Part shown: one piece after another, positions 11,752 to 22,635 of the stretch
Numbering within the stretch: position 1 is the first letter of the stretch
Layout: every line of letters starts with the position of its first letter
NCBI GenBank assembly: GCA_029959085.1
Contig: JARWIR010000013.1
Location: 10,169,186 to 10,233,185 of the forward strand
DNA: 64,000 nt
DNA from: Nemophila menziesii
Lineage: Eukaryota; Streptophyta; Magnoliopsida; Boraginales; Hydrophyllaceae
Reading direction: 5' to 3'
Notes under the pieces: generated by a model
The model's input: the letters and a program-made list of their open reading frames with translations, nothing else
Database searches by the model: none
What the model was told of the DNA's origin: nothing
Made by a program: the position numbers and the translations under genes

Positions 11752-12287
11752 AAAGACTAGAGATGATGCCAAAAAAGTAAATTATGTTCGAAATTTTGGG
11801 TTTGTCGAGTTTTAAAAAAAAATGTTTAACTAAGTATATCAATGAATTTTCTGTTGGAGTTAAAATTTCTCATATTTGATAAAATTTAAAGGTTCATTTT
11901 AAAGGTTATACAATTGATATTTTAATATTATTTAAATTACTTTTCAGGGTGGGTTGGGAATATTTATGTTGTTTCTATTAGTTATATTGATGATTTTTCA
12001 ACTTAATTGTTTTTTGTAATTATGTATTTATGTTTTAAGAGCTGGAGATAAAAAATAAAAATATAAAGAGATAAAGATGAAAATAAAAATACGAGAACAA
12101 AAATCAAATAAATAAATATGATATTTATTAAAATAATAATTGAAATACCAATTTTGCGTTTGTCATAATATCATCAAAATGCATATGTGGTTCCCAAATA
12201 AGGTATTTTACTTTAAATGACAATGATTTTTTAGAATTTAAAACAGTTACAGTTTTTTACTTTAATTCCTCATTATATTCCCATCGG

Positions 12288-12335
12288 CCACTCTTTTTTT
12301 TTAGATGTATGGGTGTCCGAGCCACTCTTGTCTTT
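12288..12335 (-). mobile_element. 5'-truncated SINE 3' tip
   Basis: T-rich DNA followed by GATGTATGGGTGTCCGAGCCA is the same tail junction found in the complete SINE at 59,739-59,900 in minus orientation. Only the last ~30 bp of the element are recognisable. Confidence 0.5.
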
Positions 12336-12880
12336 ATATATCGAGCTTTGTTTGATTTTAATAATGTTACGATGTATATACAAACTTTTTTCCCTTCTAC
12401 ACTTTTGGGGAACGTGTTTAGACAAATTACATCTCTTTAGTTGTGAGTGCACACGACCAGTAAAGAATAGGTTATCTCTGAGGTTGTGTTACAATCATTT
12501 TGAAACTAGTGGCATCCACACTATTACAACGAGTTATATCATAACTTTCTTTTCTAGTTTAATTGTCATCATACTTTCGTTTAAGTACAATTACAATACT
12601 TATATTACATACATGTCACGCTCAGTGTTTGGGATGCCATAGTCGCGTGCATGCTCGGAAGGAACTCCATTAATATGGTGATGTCATGGTTATTTGTAAG
12701 CTTAGAAAATGTTTGGAAGAAGATGGCGACGCCATGGCTGCGAAAATGATGTCACTTGCGTGTGATGTAAAATGAAAGAGATGGTGATTCCATTTTGACA
12801 TCACCCGCATGCAATTTTTTTGTCATTGGAAAAAGAAAGCGGATACATGTAACAGTTATTACAATTATTCGAAAAGAAAT
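12336..12880. other. Intergenic stretch without a supported gene
   Basis: The 109-residue plus frame starting at 12,313 begins inside SINE tail sequence and is hydrophobic only because of T-rich DNA; no family is recognisable. The part at 12,640-12,830 repeats words such as GATGTCA and GCATGC at short range but shows no gene. Confidence 0.4.
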
Positions 12881-12896
12881 TAAAAGAGCTGATGAC

Positions 12897-13259
12897 TTAC
12901 ATATTCTTCCATCCTGAAATATCCATGCTCTTCCTTATACATTTAACTAGTGTGTCCGCCACAAAATTATATTTTCTATTAATATATGAAATTTTCCATA
13001 ACGGGAATTTGTTCAACCATCCTTTAATTTCTTCGATGATTGGTTTTAAGCTCCAGCTGAGCTGAACTTGATCCTGAATACCTTGAATAAGTTCAAGGTT
13101 ATCTGAGTAGAAAGAACTACTCTGAATGCTCAGAGATCCCGCCAACCTCAAAGCAAGAAGAAGGGCCCAAACTTCTCCCTCGATAACATTCCTAATCTGG
13201 CACCGAACTGTTCTCCTTTGACTAATGTTTCCAGATTTATCAACCCCAATTGCAACCAT
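12897..13259 (-). pseudogene. LINE RNase H domain fragment
   Basis: The 120-residue frame has the organisation of the plant LINE-type RNase H (RVT_3) fold. An acidic EGEVWALLLALRLA helix is followed by SSSFYSDNLELIQGI with its conserved aspartate, and by the C-terminal FVADTLVKCIRK region equivalent to ...NRVADALAK.... It is the C-terminal module of the LINE above and would remove RNA from the RNA/DNA hybrid in an active element. Confidence 0.8.
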
Positions 13260-13592
13260 TGATGCTGGTTCCTATTCCTTTGTAAAAGATGTATCGCTAA
13301 ACCAGACCATTTCAGCCCTATCTACAATAGCCAGATTATCATCTTGAATTAAAGATTCCTTTGGTGTCATTCGCCCAATAACTTGTTTTTTATTTTCCCC
13401 AGGGTTAAAAATCCTAGCCACCATGTATTTTGTGTTTTGAGTAATTAATGAAACCGTCCACTATTTTTATCAAATAAACCCCTCATTTTCTCTTTCCATA
13501 TATGCCAAGCCGTTATGATAATTATTACGAAGGATCCATCATATTGACGATCAAAATTTAGTTGTAATGGTGATTTATCCCATGATTGCATA

Positions 13593-15123
13593 TGATGTCT
13601 CCTCGTTTGTGATAGATTTATGTTAGGATGAGACATCATTTTTAGTGATTTAGAAGTCTTTCTAATCGATTTTCTTGAGAAATAGTGCACTTTCCTATTT
13701 TGAGTCTTGATTTAGTAAAATAATATTTTTAGAGCATATTGGGTTTAATTGTTTATTTAGTGTGTAACTTTAAAGACAATTATGGAGATTAATTAGAGTC
13801 CAAGTCAAAGACTACAACTTATGGAAAGAGATTAGCATGGTAATTGGAAATAAGAAAACAAAAGCTAAAAATATGGAAAAGGAAAAGCTGCCTAAATCCG
13901 AGATTCTGCAGCACACGCCTAAAGAAGTGGTGATTACTCCTATAAGGAAGCTGATTTTGGTAATTTCCTTTCATAGTGACGTAGATAATTCGCTGAGGAT
14001 TCTTTTGGTATATTATGGAGCAAAAACGGACCAATAACGAAGAAGATATGCTTAAAACAGTTCAGCAGAATTTATCTTTATTTCCATAAGAAATTTGAGT
14101 TGGGCTAGGAGTCCAATACTTTATCACTTCCTCAAGAAAACGAATTAGGTCTTCTAAACACCTATAAACACACCCTTATATCACTTGTAAAATAATCCTT
14201 GCTTAGTCAGAAAAAAAAACCTTATAATTAATTCTTAGTCATTGTAGAGAGCAAGATGATGTCTTTTGTAATTTCTTTTAATTTATTTCCATCAGGTATG
14301 AGCTAAACTCCCCATAGCTTGGGTTTTGCATCATGTATAAACTATGAATTCTAATTCTTCTATCTAAGTTTCTTTGGGAATTACATGTTTTAATTTGATA
14401 TTAGCTACTTATCTTAATATTTGTTTATGTGTTTTGATTTATTGTCTTTTCTAGAACTGATCACTTTAGGATTGTTTTAATAGTACTTAGATGGTCACCT
14501 TAGCTGGGTGTTTAACTATTGAACCACCACATAATGTCTAGTGTCGATATTAGTTCTGACAAAACATGATTCTAACTAGATAGTCATTAGGGTTTGTTTT
14601 AATCACCATATCACCAATTGATTGAAGTGTTTGCTTAGGGCCTTGGTAGCGCTTGATAACCCTATTTTAAACCACGTCTTGGTTGTGCCGTAGCCCCCTT
14701 AGTCGCTCTCAAGGTCTAAGGTATGTGAATTTAGAATCCTGACTAAGTATCCAAGACTATTATTCTCCCTTATAAACTAGATCTTTAGAAAGAATTAGAA
14801 GGATTAGTGCATACTAGCAAAACCTAAGCTATACTTCTCATCTCATATTCTTCGTATTTTATTTTATTGTCTTTATTTTCCTAGTTTTAATTAGTTATTT
14901 TCGAATTACTCTCTTTTTATTTCTGTCTTTAATTATTTACTTCTTACTCGTTATTCTTACCCACGTGATTAACACACTTAAGTCCCTGAGAACGAATTCA
15001 ACTTACTAACTAAAACTTGCATACGTCCTGTAATACTTGCAGTACTGTGCCTATCTAGGGTGAGAGTGCGTAGTTTTCTTGACCTTTATTTGTATTAATT
15101 TTATCACAGCCTAGGCGACACCA
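13593..15123 (-). mobile_element. Putative solo LTR, copy 1 (1,531 bp)
   Basis: Read on the minus strand the element starts TGGTGTCGCCTAGGCTGTGA and ends GGAGACATCA, that is 5'-TG...CA-3', with a perfect 5-bp direct repeat GCATA at 13,588-13,592 and 15,124-15,128. These are LTR-retroelement features. It has no coding capacity and no internal domain, as in a solo LTR left by recombination. Near its start it carries a TGCAAGTATTACAGGACGTA box and ATTCGTTCTCAGGGACTTA-like sequence, shared with the copies at 48,253 and 63,120. It sits within the LINE and so is younger. Confidence 0.75.
13819..14037. other. Overlapping short frames inside the LTR (not genes)
   Basis: Short frames on both strands at 13,819-14,037 lie wholly inside the LTR-like element. 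The related copy at 48,253-49,767 does not preserve them. I see no domain. Confidence 0.6.
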
Positions 15124-15897
15124 GCATATTAAATAGGCATTTCAAAATAATATGCTCACAATTTTAGGATTCCAACTCGCACCATTCACACGTTATGTCC
15201 TCCACATATTTTCTTCTTTTGAGATTTTCTTTGGATGGTAATATACCGTTACAGATTCTCCAACAAAAATTCATGATCTTTGACAAGACATTAGCATGCC
15301 AAATCGTATTCCAAAGGTGTGTATTATTATCAATTTCACCAGCTTTAAAGGATTAGGGTGTAGATTGATTTCCCCGTTGACTAATGTATGGTAACCTGAT
15401 TTGGTAGAGTAATCACCATCCTTATTATATGATCAGATAATTATATCTTTACTCATCACTTGTGTTATTGGAATGTTCATAATTTCTCTCGCAATTAACG
15501 GTTCGCATGTAGCTTTAACAAGATTCACATTCCACCCATTAGTGTTTGGGTCCATCAAATCGCTAACCACATGAGCATCACAGTTTCTCGGTTTGTCAAT
15601 GGTGTAATTGTTACCAATCCATTTATGGTTCCATATACTCCCACTCTTGTCATTGCCTATTTTCCATATAGCACACTTCTTAAGCATCTGGATACCTTTG
15701 TAGATACTAGCCCACCTCCATGGTCATTTTTTGCAAGTTTAACATCCCAAAAACATTCTTTTGGAGAGTAGATATCTTTAAGGACTCTGGCTACAAGTAA
15801 ATCTTTATTATTAATGATCCTCCAAGCTTGTTTTGCCAACATTGCGAGATTTATTTTTTGGAAGTCTGTAAATCCGATACTCCCAATCTTTATCGAT

Positions 15898-16557
15898 TTA
15901 GCCATCTTCTTCCATGCTAACCAATGAATTCTTTTTTATCGCTTGAATCCCACCATACATCAGTAATAAGGCTAGTAAGTTTCTTGCACATGATCTTAGG
16001 AAATTCAAATATTGACATAGCATAATTCGGTATTGCCTGAAGGACCGCTTCAATGAGAGTTTTTTGCCGCCCTCCGACAAAAGTGATGACATCCAACTAG
16101 CTGATTTTGACATCAATCTGTCTTTGATATAGTCTAAATTTTCTGGGTTAGCTCTCTTTAACATTAGCGAGATACCCAAGTACTTCCCAAGATTATTTGT
16201 AATACCGACAATTAGAGATTTTGACACACTATCTCTTAGATTATCGGGTGTATTCTTACTGAACATAATTGGCGATTTCCTTATATTAATCCTTTGACCA
16301 GAATCTCGACAGTACTTTTCCAAAGTTTCCCTAAAAACTTCGATTTCAAAATCTGAAATTTTAACAAAGAAGAGTGCATGAGTGAGTTTAAGGCAGTGTC
16401 GAGTGATAGCTATCTCGTTAATTTGACCTTTTCGACACTGGAAATTAATTAATTCGATAAGGCTCTCAGTAAGCAGTGAGAATAAAAGAGGCGAAAGAGG
16501 ATCGCCTTGTCTTAAACCTTGATGTGGGTGGAATATCTTTAACCTATGTCCATTCAC
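15898..16557 (-). pseudogene. LINE reverse transcriptase palm/thumb fragment
   Basis: The 219-residue frame begins just before the conserved HPHQGLRQGDPLSPLLF motif and ends in the thumb, with LGKYLGISLM near the middle. The catalytic aspartate pair expected after the ITHL.FADD box is missing (the corresponding stretch reads ALFFVKIS), so it cannot polymerise DNA. It belongs to the LINE at 12,890-17,700. Confidence 0.85.
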
Positions 16558-16787
16558 TTAAATTTGCATTAAAACCGTTGTAACACAGTTTTGAACCCAC
16601 TTAACCCATGTTTCGCAGAAGTCAAGACTTCTTAACGTCTCCAAGAGGAATGTCCAATTCACTTGGTCTTAAGCTTTCTCCATATCAATTTTGACCACAC
16701 CATAATTGACTTTAGATCTTTGTTTAGTGTTAAGAAAATAAGAGACTTCCTGCACAATTAAAACAGTATCTTGTATACTTCGTCCTT

Positions 16788-17012
16788 TTATAAAAGCTGA
16801 TCGTGTGGGAGAATAATCTCATCCATAAAAGGACGAAGCCTTGAAGCCAAAATATTTGAAATAATCTTATAACATAAATTGACACACAAAATTGGCCTGA
16901 AGTCTCGTATTGTTTCTTGTTTATCACCTTTTGGTGTTAGATTAATTAACGTGTCGTTGAGAAGATTTAAGGGAGTATTATTCTTGAAAAAATACATAAG
17001 AATCTTCTCCAC
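16788..17012 (-). pseudogene. LINE reverse transcriptase finger fragment
   Basis: The frame carries LINLTPKGDKQETIRDFRP and CYKIISNILASRLRPFMDEI, the first conserved blocks of L1-type reverse transcriptase. It lies just upstream (to the right on the minus strand) of the palm fragment. A frame break separates the two near 16,700. Confidence 0.85.
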
Positions 17013-17700
17013 ATCGGTTTTTATTATGTCCCAAAATTCGTGATAGAACTTTCCGCGTAACCCATCCGGTCGTGGCGCTTTCTAACCGTCTATTTTAAAA
17101 ACAACCGCTCTAATTTCTTGTGAATCCGACATTTTTGTGAGAACATCATTCATCAACACATAGACTTTCGACGGTGTATAAATGGTAACATCGTGAATAT
17201 TTTCCGTTTGATTTTCATTGAAAAGGTTCACATAATATCTCTGAATATTATCTCTAATTTTATTTTTATCATCTGACCATTCATCATCATCGCACTTGAG
17301 CACATTAATCCTGTTAATTTTCCTACGATGCATAGTCTTCGCGAATACATATTTTGTGTTTTATCCCCTTTTGTAATATTTAAATCTCTCGCTCTATCAG
17401 CCAAGAATGATTCCTCTTGATCCCAACATTCTTCAATTTCTTTTTTTATTTCGACTTCTTTTTTAATATTATCATCTGTTGATTTATTATCTTGTAACAC
17501 CTCAAGCTTTTTATATAAGAGATTAATACGCTTTCTATTGTTGTAAAAAAGTATTTTTACTCCATCCTTTTAGCGCAAGATAAGTAGCGTCCTTCTCATT
17601 AAAAAAATCCTCAATATTAGACGCATACCCATTTGAGTTCCAACTCTCTTCAACCACGTCTTTACATTAAACGTGCTCCAACCATCTTGACTCGAAATTA

Positions 17701-18240
17701 AACTTTACACAATTAGCTATGTAATGGGAATGTTCAGTTAATTGTGTTCAAAACCGAATGAAGTATTTTTACTTAATTATACTCAGTGTTTTTCTCAGTT
17801 TTAATAATTGTATTGATTAAGAATAAGATATTTTGAATTTTTTGCGGTGTATTTTTACGCAGTGTTAACCACATTTGATTAATAAAAACTGAAAGTTTTC
17901 TACTTAAGCTATTTTTTTCTCAGTATCATATGTATGTGCTAGTTACTTTTTCCTCTTTTTACTCACTGTCATACGCATGTGCTTGGATTTTTATTTTATT
18001 TATAAATTTACTCAATAATCTGTGTACAAAATACACTCGGTATTAGATGAATGTGTTTAACGTCAATATTAACCGTTCTTGGTGCCAACACTGATCATGC
18101 TCGGGGACTATGATTTTCAAATTTGAATCACAAAACTTTTATGTCTTTATTTGAAGGTAATTTGGAGTTACCCAACTCTACCGTCTAAAAGAATACCCAT
18201 TTCTTATGTTTCTTTACGAAAGAGAATCTTTTTGAAGACC
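17701..18240. other. AT-rich stretch with scattered CTCAGT words
   Basis: There is no gene. The words TACTCAGTGTTTTTCTCAGTTTT, TTTTTTCTCAGTATCAT and similar recur irregularly at 17,780-18,060. This stretch may include remains of the LINE 5' junction or another repeat, but I cannot classify it. Confidence 0.35.
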
Positions 18241-18246
18241 CATTTA

Positions 18247-18674
18247 GTGCTCGTTTAGAAATGCTTTTTTTTGAAAAGCATTTAGAAGTGTTTCTAGATG
18301 TTTAAAAGTGTTTTAGGGCTTGTTTGGAAGTGCTTATTTTAGAGCAAAAAAACGTTTTTAGAATAAAATTTAAAATTTAAAAAAAATTATTAAAAATAAT
18401 TTTAAAATCTAAATTTTTTTTAAGTGTTTTTTTCAAGAAGCAACTATTTGGTGCTTTTCATAAAAGTGTTTTTTAAGATAAAAATACTTTTAAAATAGTA
18501 GAAGCACTTTTAAGTGTTTCTAAAAAAAAACACTTCCAAACGGGCACTTAGACTCTGAAAACCACTTTTATAAAATGATTTTAGATTTCAAATTTTTTTT
18601 TTTTTTTTTAAATTTAAATTCTATTCTAAAAACATTTTATTACCATAAAATAAGCAACACTTCCAAGTAGGCCC
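18247..18674. mobile_element. Tourist-like MITE, outer copy with nested MITE
   Basis: The termini GTGCTCGTTTAGAAATGC and CTTCCAAGTAGGCCC are inverted repeats flanked by TTA at 18,244-18,246 and 18,675-18,677, the 3-bp target typical of PIF/Harbinger (Tourist) elements. The inner element at 18,316-18,547 interrupts it. Confidence 0.75.
18316..18547. mobile_element. Tourist-like MITE nested in the previous one
   Basis: The inverted termini GGGCTTGTTTGGAAGTGC and CACTTCCAAACGGGCAC are flanked by TTA at 18,313-18,315 and 18,548-18,550. The interior is A/T runs around TTTTAGAATAAAATTTAAA. The same family end (CACTTCCAAACGGATCC followed by TTA) is seen near 21,399. Confidence 0.8.
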
Positions 18675-18677
18675 TTA

Positions 18678-19330
18678 GATAAATGACCTTATTATACATC
18701 CATTTTTTTCATACAAAATAATAACAATAATAATTATAATTAAAAGATGATAAAGTTCATATCTTTAAGCTATTATTGAAAAACACGAGCTACTTCATCT
18801 TCTCTAGAATGTAGAACTGATTGGAAGGAATAGACAGTTTACAAGATATCTGAGGGATTTTTAGGATTATCACTTACAGGAAGAAGAGAATTTTGTTTCA
18901 CATGCCTTTGTACTCAGAAGAAGCAAGCATCTAGAGTAAGGAAAGAAGTAACCTTCGCTTACAAGTATATGACGAGCTATGTGGACATAAAACAACTTCA
19001 AATGATTAATACCAAAATTGTATCTAAATGTTATTTGGGGTCTCACAAAAAAAAAAAAAAAAATCAGTGAGTTTCATTCTTTTGATCCAATCCAAGCTTC
19101 AGACTCATCACCATCCTGTCATGCATTCGACATATTATTTCAACATTTATATTAACCTGTAGATTCTTACATGGTGAATTCATAGTTCTCATACACAAAT
19201 GAGTGACAAATTGATTATATATTTTTCTCAACCTTCAAACATTAATGAATGAAGTATAAAATTAAACAACAGTGAAATTATGTTATATGAATTATGAATA
19301 GAAAAGAAATATGAGGAATATATCTTTTGA
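18678..19330. other. Intergenic stretch, no gene seen
   Basis: This is AT-rich sequence with an A(17) run near 19,048. No protein-coding potential, RNA gene or repeat family is recognised. Confidence 0.4.
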
Positions 19331-20625
19331 GGCCTAAAATTCAAAAAAGAGAATTTTAAGGGCCCAGTTTTGTTTTATGTTTTTTAAGGGCCTAACTAGA
19401 AATTTTTCTAGTTAGGTTTACGTTTTAGGGGGTTCACACCCGCTATTTTTAATTTTTCGGGGTAGATTTCCCCTATTTTAGGGGGTACACACCCGCTATT
19501 TTTAATTTTTTGGGGGTAGATTCCCCCTATTTTAATTTTTTGGGTACGTTTTTTAAGTTAAGTCCATATTTTTTAGAATCCATATTGGTCCGTCCTTGTT
19601 CAAAATCCGTCCTTGTCCAGGTCAGTCCGTTACCCACTAAAATAGCATCCTTACCCCCCCTAAAAGAACATTTATACCCCCTAAAATAACAAGTTTTTCC
19701 CTATTCACCCCTCCAATAGCAAAACAGGGGGTTTTTACCCCCTAAAATAACATGTTTATCACCCCTAAATAACAATTTGCCCCCTAAATTAACACACTTT
19801 TCCCTAATTACCCCCTAAAATAACACTTACCCCCTAAAATTATCACACCTTTGCAAAAAAAATTTTAAAAAAAATACAAACTTAGGAAACTCGCTGGTGG
19901 ATGTTGGATTAGCTCAGATGGGGGGGGGGGGGGTGTTGAGTGGTTTGGTGGGATGTTGCTGGTGGGAAGCTCACTGGTGGGGTTGGGGTGGTGGTGTTGA
20001 GGGTTGGAATGGCTGAGATGGGGGGTGGTGACTGGTTTGGTGGGTAAGAGGATTTGGTGGTGGTGGATCTAGAGTGGGGCGGCGACGCTGGTGATGGTGA
20101 AATCTCGATTGTGGTGGTGAGATCTCGAGGATGCAGGTGGTGGTGATAGCTCGAGGATGCTGGTGGCTTCGTCACAGCACCACCGCGGCGTTGATGCAGT
20201 GACATCATATGGAAAGGGCGGCGGCGGGGCAGCTTCGTCGTGGTGGCCTCGTCGTGGTGGCATCGAAATCACAGTAGTAGTGGCTTCGTCGACGGTGGAT
20301 CTCTGCAGCAGCGGTTTCCTGGTGGCGCGATCTGGTGGAAAGAAGAGAAGCAGATCTGGTGGCGCGATCTGGTGGAAAGTCGGAAAGAAGAGAAGCAGAT
20401 CTGGTGGCTTTGTCTGGTGGCGCGATGCTGTGCAGCAGCACAGTAGGGGTGGTGGCGTGCTGGGGCGGCGATGGTAACAGCTCGATGGTGGTGGGTTTTC
20501 TGGTGGGTTGCTCGACAGAAATAGGGAGGGTGGGTGGGTTTATATTAGCTTTTTTTTAGTTGGAAACCAACTAATCTAGTTGGCTTCTAAATTAGGGCCT
20601 CTTTTATAAAACACATGTTGTGTTG
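19330..20625. repeat. Complex repeat block with GC-rich core, bounded by GAGGCC
   Basis: The block opens GAGGCCTAAAATTCAAAA and closes with ...TTGTGTTGGCCTC, so the outer six bases are inverted; no target duplication was found. Inside, a ~55-bp unit (TTTTAGGGGGT(T/A)CACACCCGCTA...) is repeated twice at 19,422-19,535. At 19,640-19,850 CCCCTAAAATAACA is repeated with small changes about eight times. From 19,909 to 20,540 a GC-rich GGTGGTGG-dominated core follows. It may be a DNA transposon with a low-complexity interior or a captured gene fragment; I cannot decide. Confidence 0.5.
20318..20440. repeat. Short tandem repeat in the GC-rich core
   Basis: The unit GGTGGCGCGATCTGGTGGAA followed by AGAAGAGAAGCAGATCT is repeated at 20,322 and 20,359; the second copy carries an extra GTCGGAAA. 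A third, diverged copy begins near 20,404. Overlapping frames on both strands here (positions 19,909-20,559) are low-complexity translations of this repeat, so I do not call a gene. Confidence 0.65.
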
Positions 20626-21048
20626 GCCTCTATTCATATTCTACCCAAAAAAATATACTGAAGAGATAACCTTGCCGTTGATCTACTTGGGCCAAGTGGG
20701 CTAACCTTTTCCCAAATATGTACAACTTTTACAATAAAAAATTAAGGAGTGTTGCATGCCAATTATACTAGGGGTGAGCAGACACATTAAAATTACTAAC
20801 CCAACTCAATGTTTTTTTTTTTTCTACTCAGCCAGCCCACTTATTTCTTTTATTTGATTTCTTTTTTCTACCGGCAATATTTAAAAGCCCAACCCGACTT
20901 GTGATATTTGGAAGTGATTTTTTATAGGATTATTGTCCAAGAAACAACTTAAGTTAAAATTAATTTCATCACACTCCAATCATTATTTTTTTTCCCATAA
21001 AAAACCACATATATTTTTCTTTTTCCTTTTCTTTTCCATAAAAAGAGC

Positions 21049-21082
21049 GTTTGAGTTATGGGAAGCTTCCCATAACTCAAAC
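21049..21082. repeat. Perfect 34-bp palindrome
   Basis: The arm GTTTGAGTTATGGGAAG is followed directly by its exact inverse with no spacer, centred on AAGCTT at about 21,063-21,068. A second palindrome of 26 bp with one mismatch (arm GAGTAATGTGAAG) follows at 21,086-21,111, also centred on AAGCTT. Confidence 0.9.
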
Positions 21083-21179
21083 TCTGAGTAATGTGAAGCT
21101 TCCCATTACTCATTGTTTTTTAAAAAAGACGGTATCTTTTATGGGTAAGGGTGTAAGGTAGCAGGTGCCTATTGGGAAT

Positions 21180-21399
21180 TAACCCTTTTTTAAAAGCACT
21201 CAAAAGTGTTTCTATCATTTTAAAAGTGTTTTAGGCCTTAGGCCTTAACAACATTTTTAGAATAAGCACCAAATTGGTGTTTCTTAAAAAGATCACCTAA
21301 TATAGATTTTACAATTATCTTTAATAATTTTTTATATTTTTAAATTTTATTCTAAAAATACTTTTTTATTTTAAAATAAACACTTCCAAACGGATCCTT
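21180..21399. mobile_element. Degenerate Tourist-like MITE
   Basis: The right end CACTTCCAAACGGATCC is followed by TTA and matches the MITE at 18,316-18,547. The left part keeps TTTTAAAAGTGTTTTAGGCC. The left boundary is blurred by a GGCCTTA duplication. Confidence 0.5.
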
Positions 21400-21950
21400 A
21401 GTATATGAGTTAAACTTTCATTTATTTGTTTCAGTTTCTATATTCTAAAATCTAATTAAGTTTGAGTAGTTACCATTAATAACATGATAAATTTCGAGAT
21501 TAACAAATAACTCCTTTTATACAAGAGATCATTCTATTGAAACCATATATAAACCATAGGATAATATAAGGTATAGGAATTTTCCGGAATATATAAATTC
21601 TTATATTTTCCGTCCTAATTTATTTTCCCGAATTTTTTTTTTCACGACTTTCATCTTTATCATTGATAAAAAAAAACTTTCAACTCTATCAGTTTTATTC
21701 TTCATCTCATCCGTCACCATCTAGATGATTCTTCTTCACCAAAGTTATTAAAATATAAACCAATCCTACAAATTTTTCTATCCAAAAAATTGATATTTTT
21801 ATCCAACATGATTTAAAAGCCATCCTCAGAACTACGCATCTCATCCAATTTATTATTTTTTTTACTAAAAACCAATTAAATATTTAATATTACACACCTA
21901 TTCTTTTTTTTCCTAAACTTTCTTTCATAATATTATAATAAAGATAGTTA
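21400..21950. other. Intergenic AT-rich stretch, no gene seen
   Basis: Nothing recognisable lies between the MITE end and the start of LINE similarity near 21,960. Confidence 0.4.
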
Positions 21951-22093
21951 GCCTATACCCGAGGGTGTAGACTCTTCATACAAAATATTTTCGAAACCTC
22001 TCCAGGGATATTATCTAGGTTTAAACTAAATATGTTCTCATCTAGCTTATATTTAGCTAACCAATCCGCTGCCCTATTACAACCTCGACTACA

Positions 22094-22414
22094 TCATTTA
22101 AAGGATGGTTTACATTGTTCCGAGATCATATAAATGCTACTAACAATATTACAAATAGTGGGATTTGAAAATTGCATACAACTCTCAAAGGTTTGCATAA
22201 TAAGAAGACTATCGCTCTCTACTATCACCCTACACTTTGTTTCCCGGACTAGTAAACAAGCTTTAAAAACTCCTAGTGCCCCCGCCTCGAGAGGAGAGAC
22301 TGCTGAAATGTCCCACGCATTGTAACTCCTAGTATTTCCAAGATGGTCCCTGGTAACACAAGAAATAGTAGCTAAGTTATCTTTAAAAGCTGCATCACTA
22401 TTTATTTTTTTCAT
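22094..22414 (-). pseudogene. LINE RNase H domain fragment
   Basis: The frame starts MKKINSDAAFKDNLATISCV, with the first catalytic aspartate of RVT_3-type RNase H. It continues with PLEAGALGVFKACLLV (conserved glutamate helix) and VIVESDSLLIMQTFE, which contains the third acidic residue. The C-terminal end is lost after about 106 residues. It is the final module of the LINE. Confidence 0.85.
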
Positions 22415-22635
22415 ATTTAATTAGTGGTGGTTCCCATTTGCTTCTCTTATCAGCTAGTTTCTTATCATTCAAGTTTAATTGTGAGGTTTCATTTGTAATA
22501 TTTTCATAAGGAGAGTTTTCATATCCCTTCAGTACATTAGTGTCATCCTTAGGGATGTTACGATTTTCATACTCCCTCCAATTAAGGAAGGCTTTTTCCA
22601 TTGTTATCCGAGGGTCAATCTTTATGTTGTTGTAT

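Larger units (their letters stand above)
12890..17700 (-). mobile_element. L1-type LINE, 5'-truncated, split by an LTR insertion
   Basis: On the minus strand the order is an inter-domain region (about 17,700-17,100), reverse transcriptase (about 17,090-15,900), the zinc-binding and linker region (about 15,900-15,124, continuing 13,592-13,440), and RNase H (13,259-12,897). Motifs include the GPDG-like APRPDGLRGKFYHEFWDI near 17,060, FRPILCVNLCYKIISNIL near 16,880, and GLRQGDPLSPLLF near 16,500. The catalytic FADD box is replaced by LTHALFFVKI, and stops break the frame. The endonuclease is missing. A 1,531-bp LTR-like insertion at 13,593-15,123 separates the two halves. Confidence 0.88.

Noticed and set aside
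12313..12642. 109-residue plus-strand frame
   Set aside because: It starts in a SINE tail and is hydrophobic only because of T-rich codons; no domain, splice or codon evidence supports it.
19640..19850. Interstitial telomere array
   Set aside because: CCCTAAA occurs within a longer 14-base unit with irregular linkers; there is no uninterrupted run of telomere repeats.
20157..20559. Several GC-rich frames on both strands
   Set aside because: They are low-complexity translations of GGTGGTGG-type repeats; frames overlap on both strands and none has a recognisable domain.
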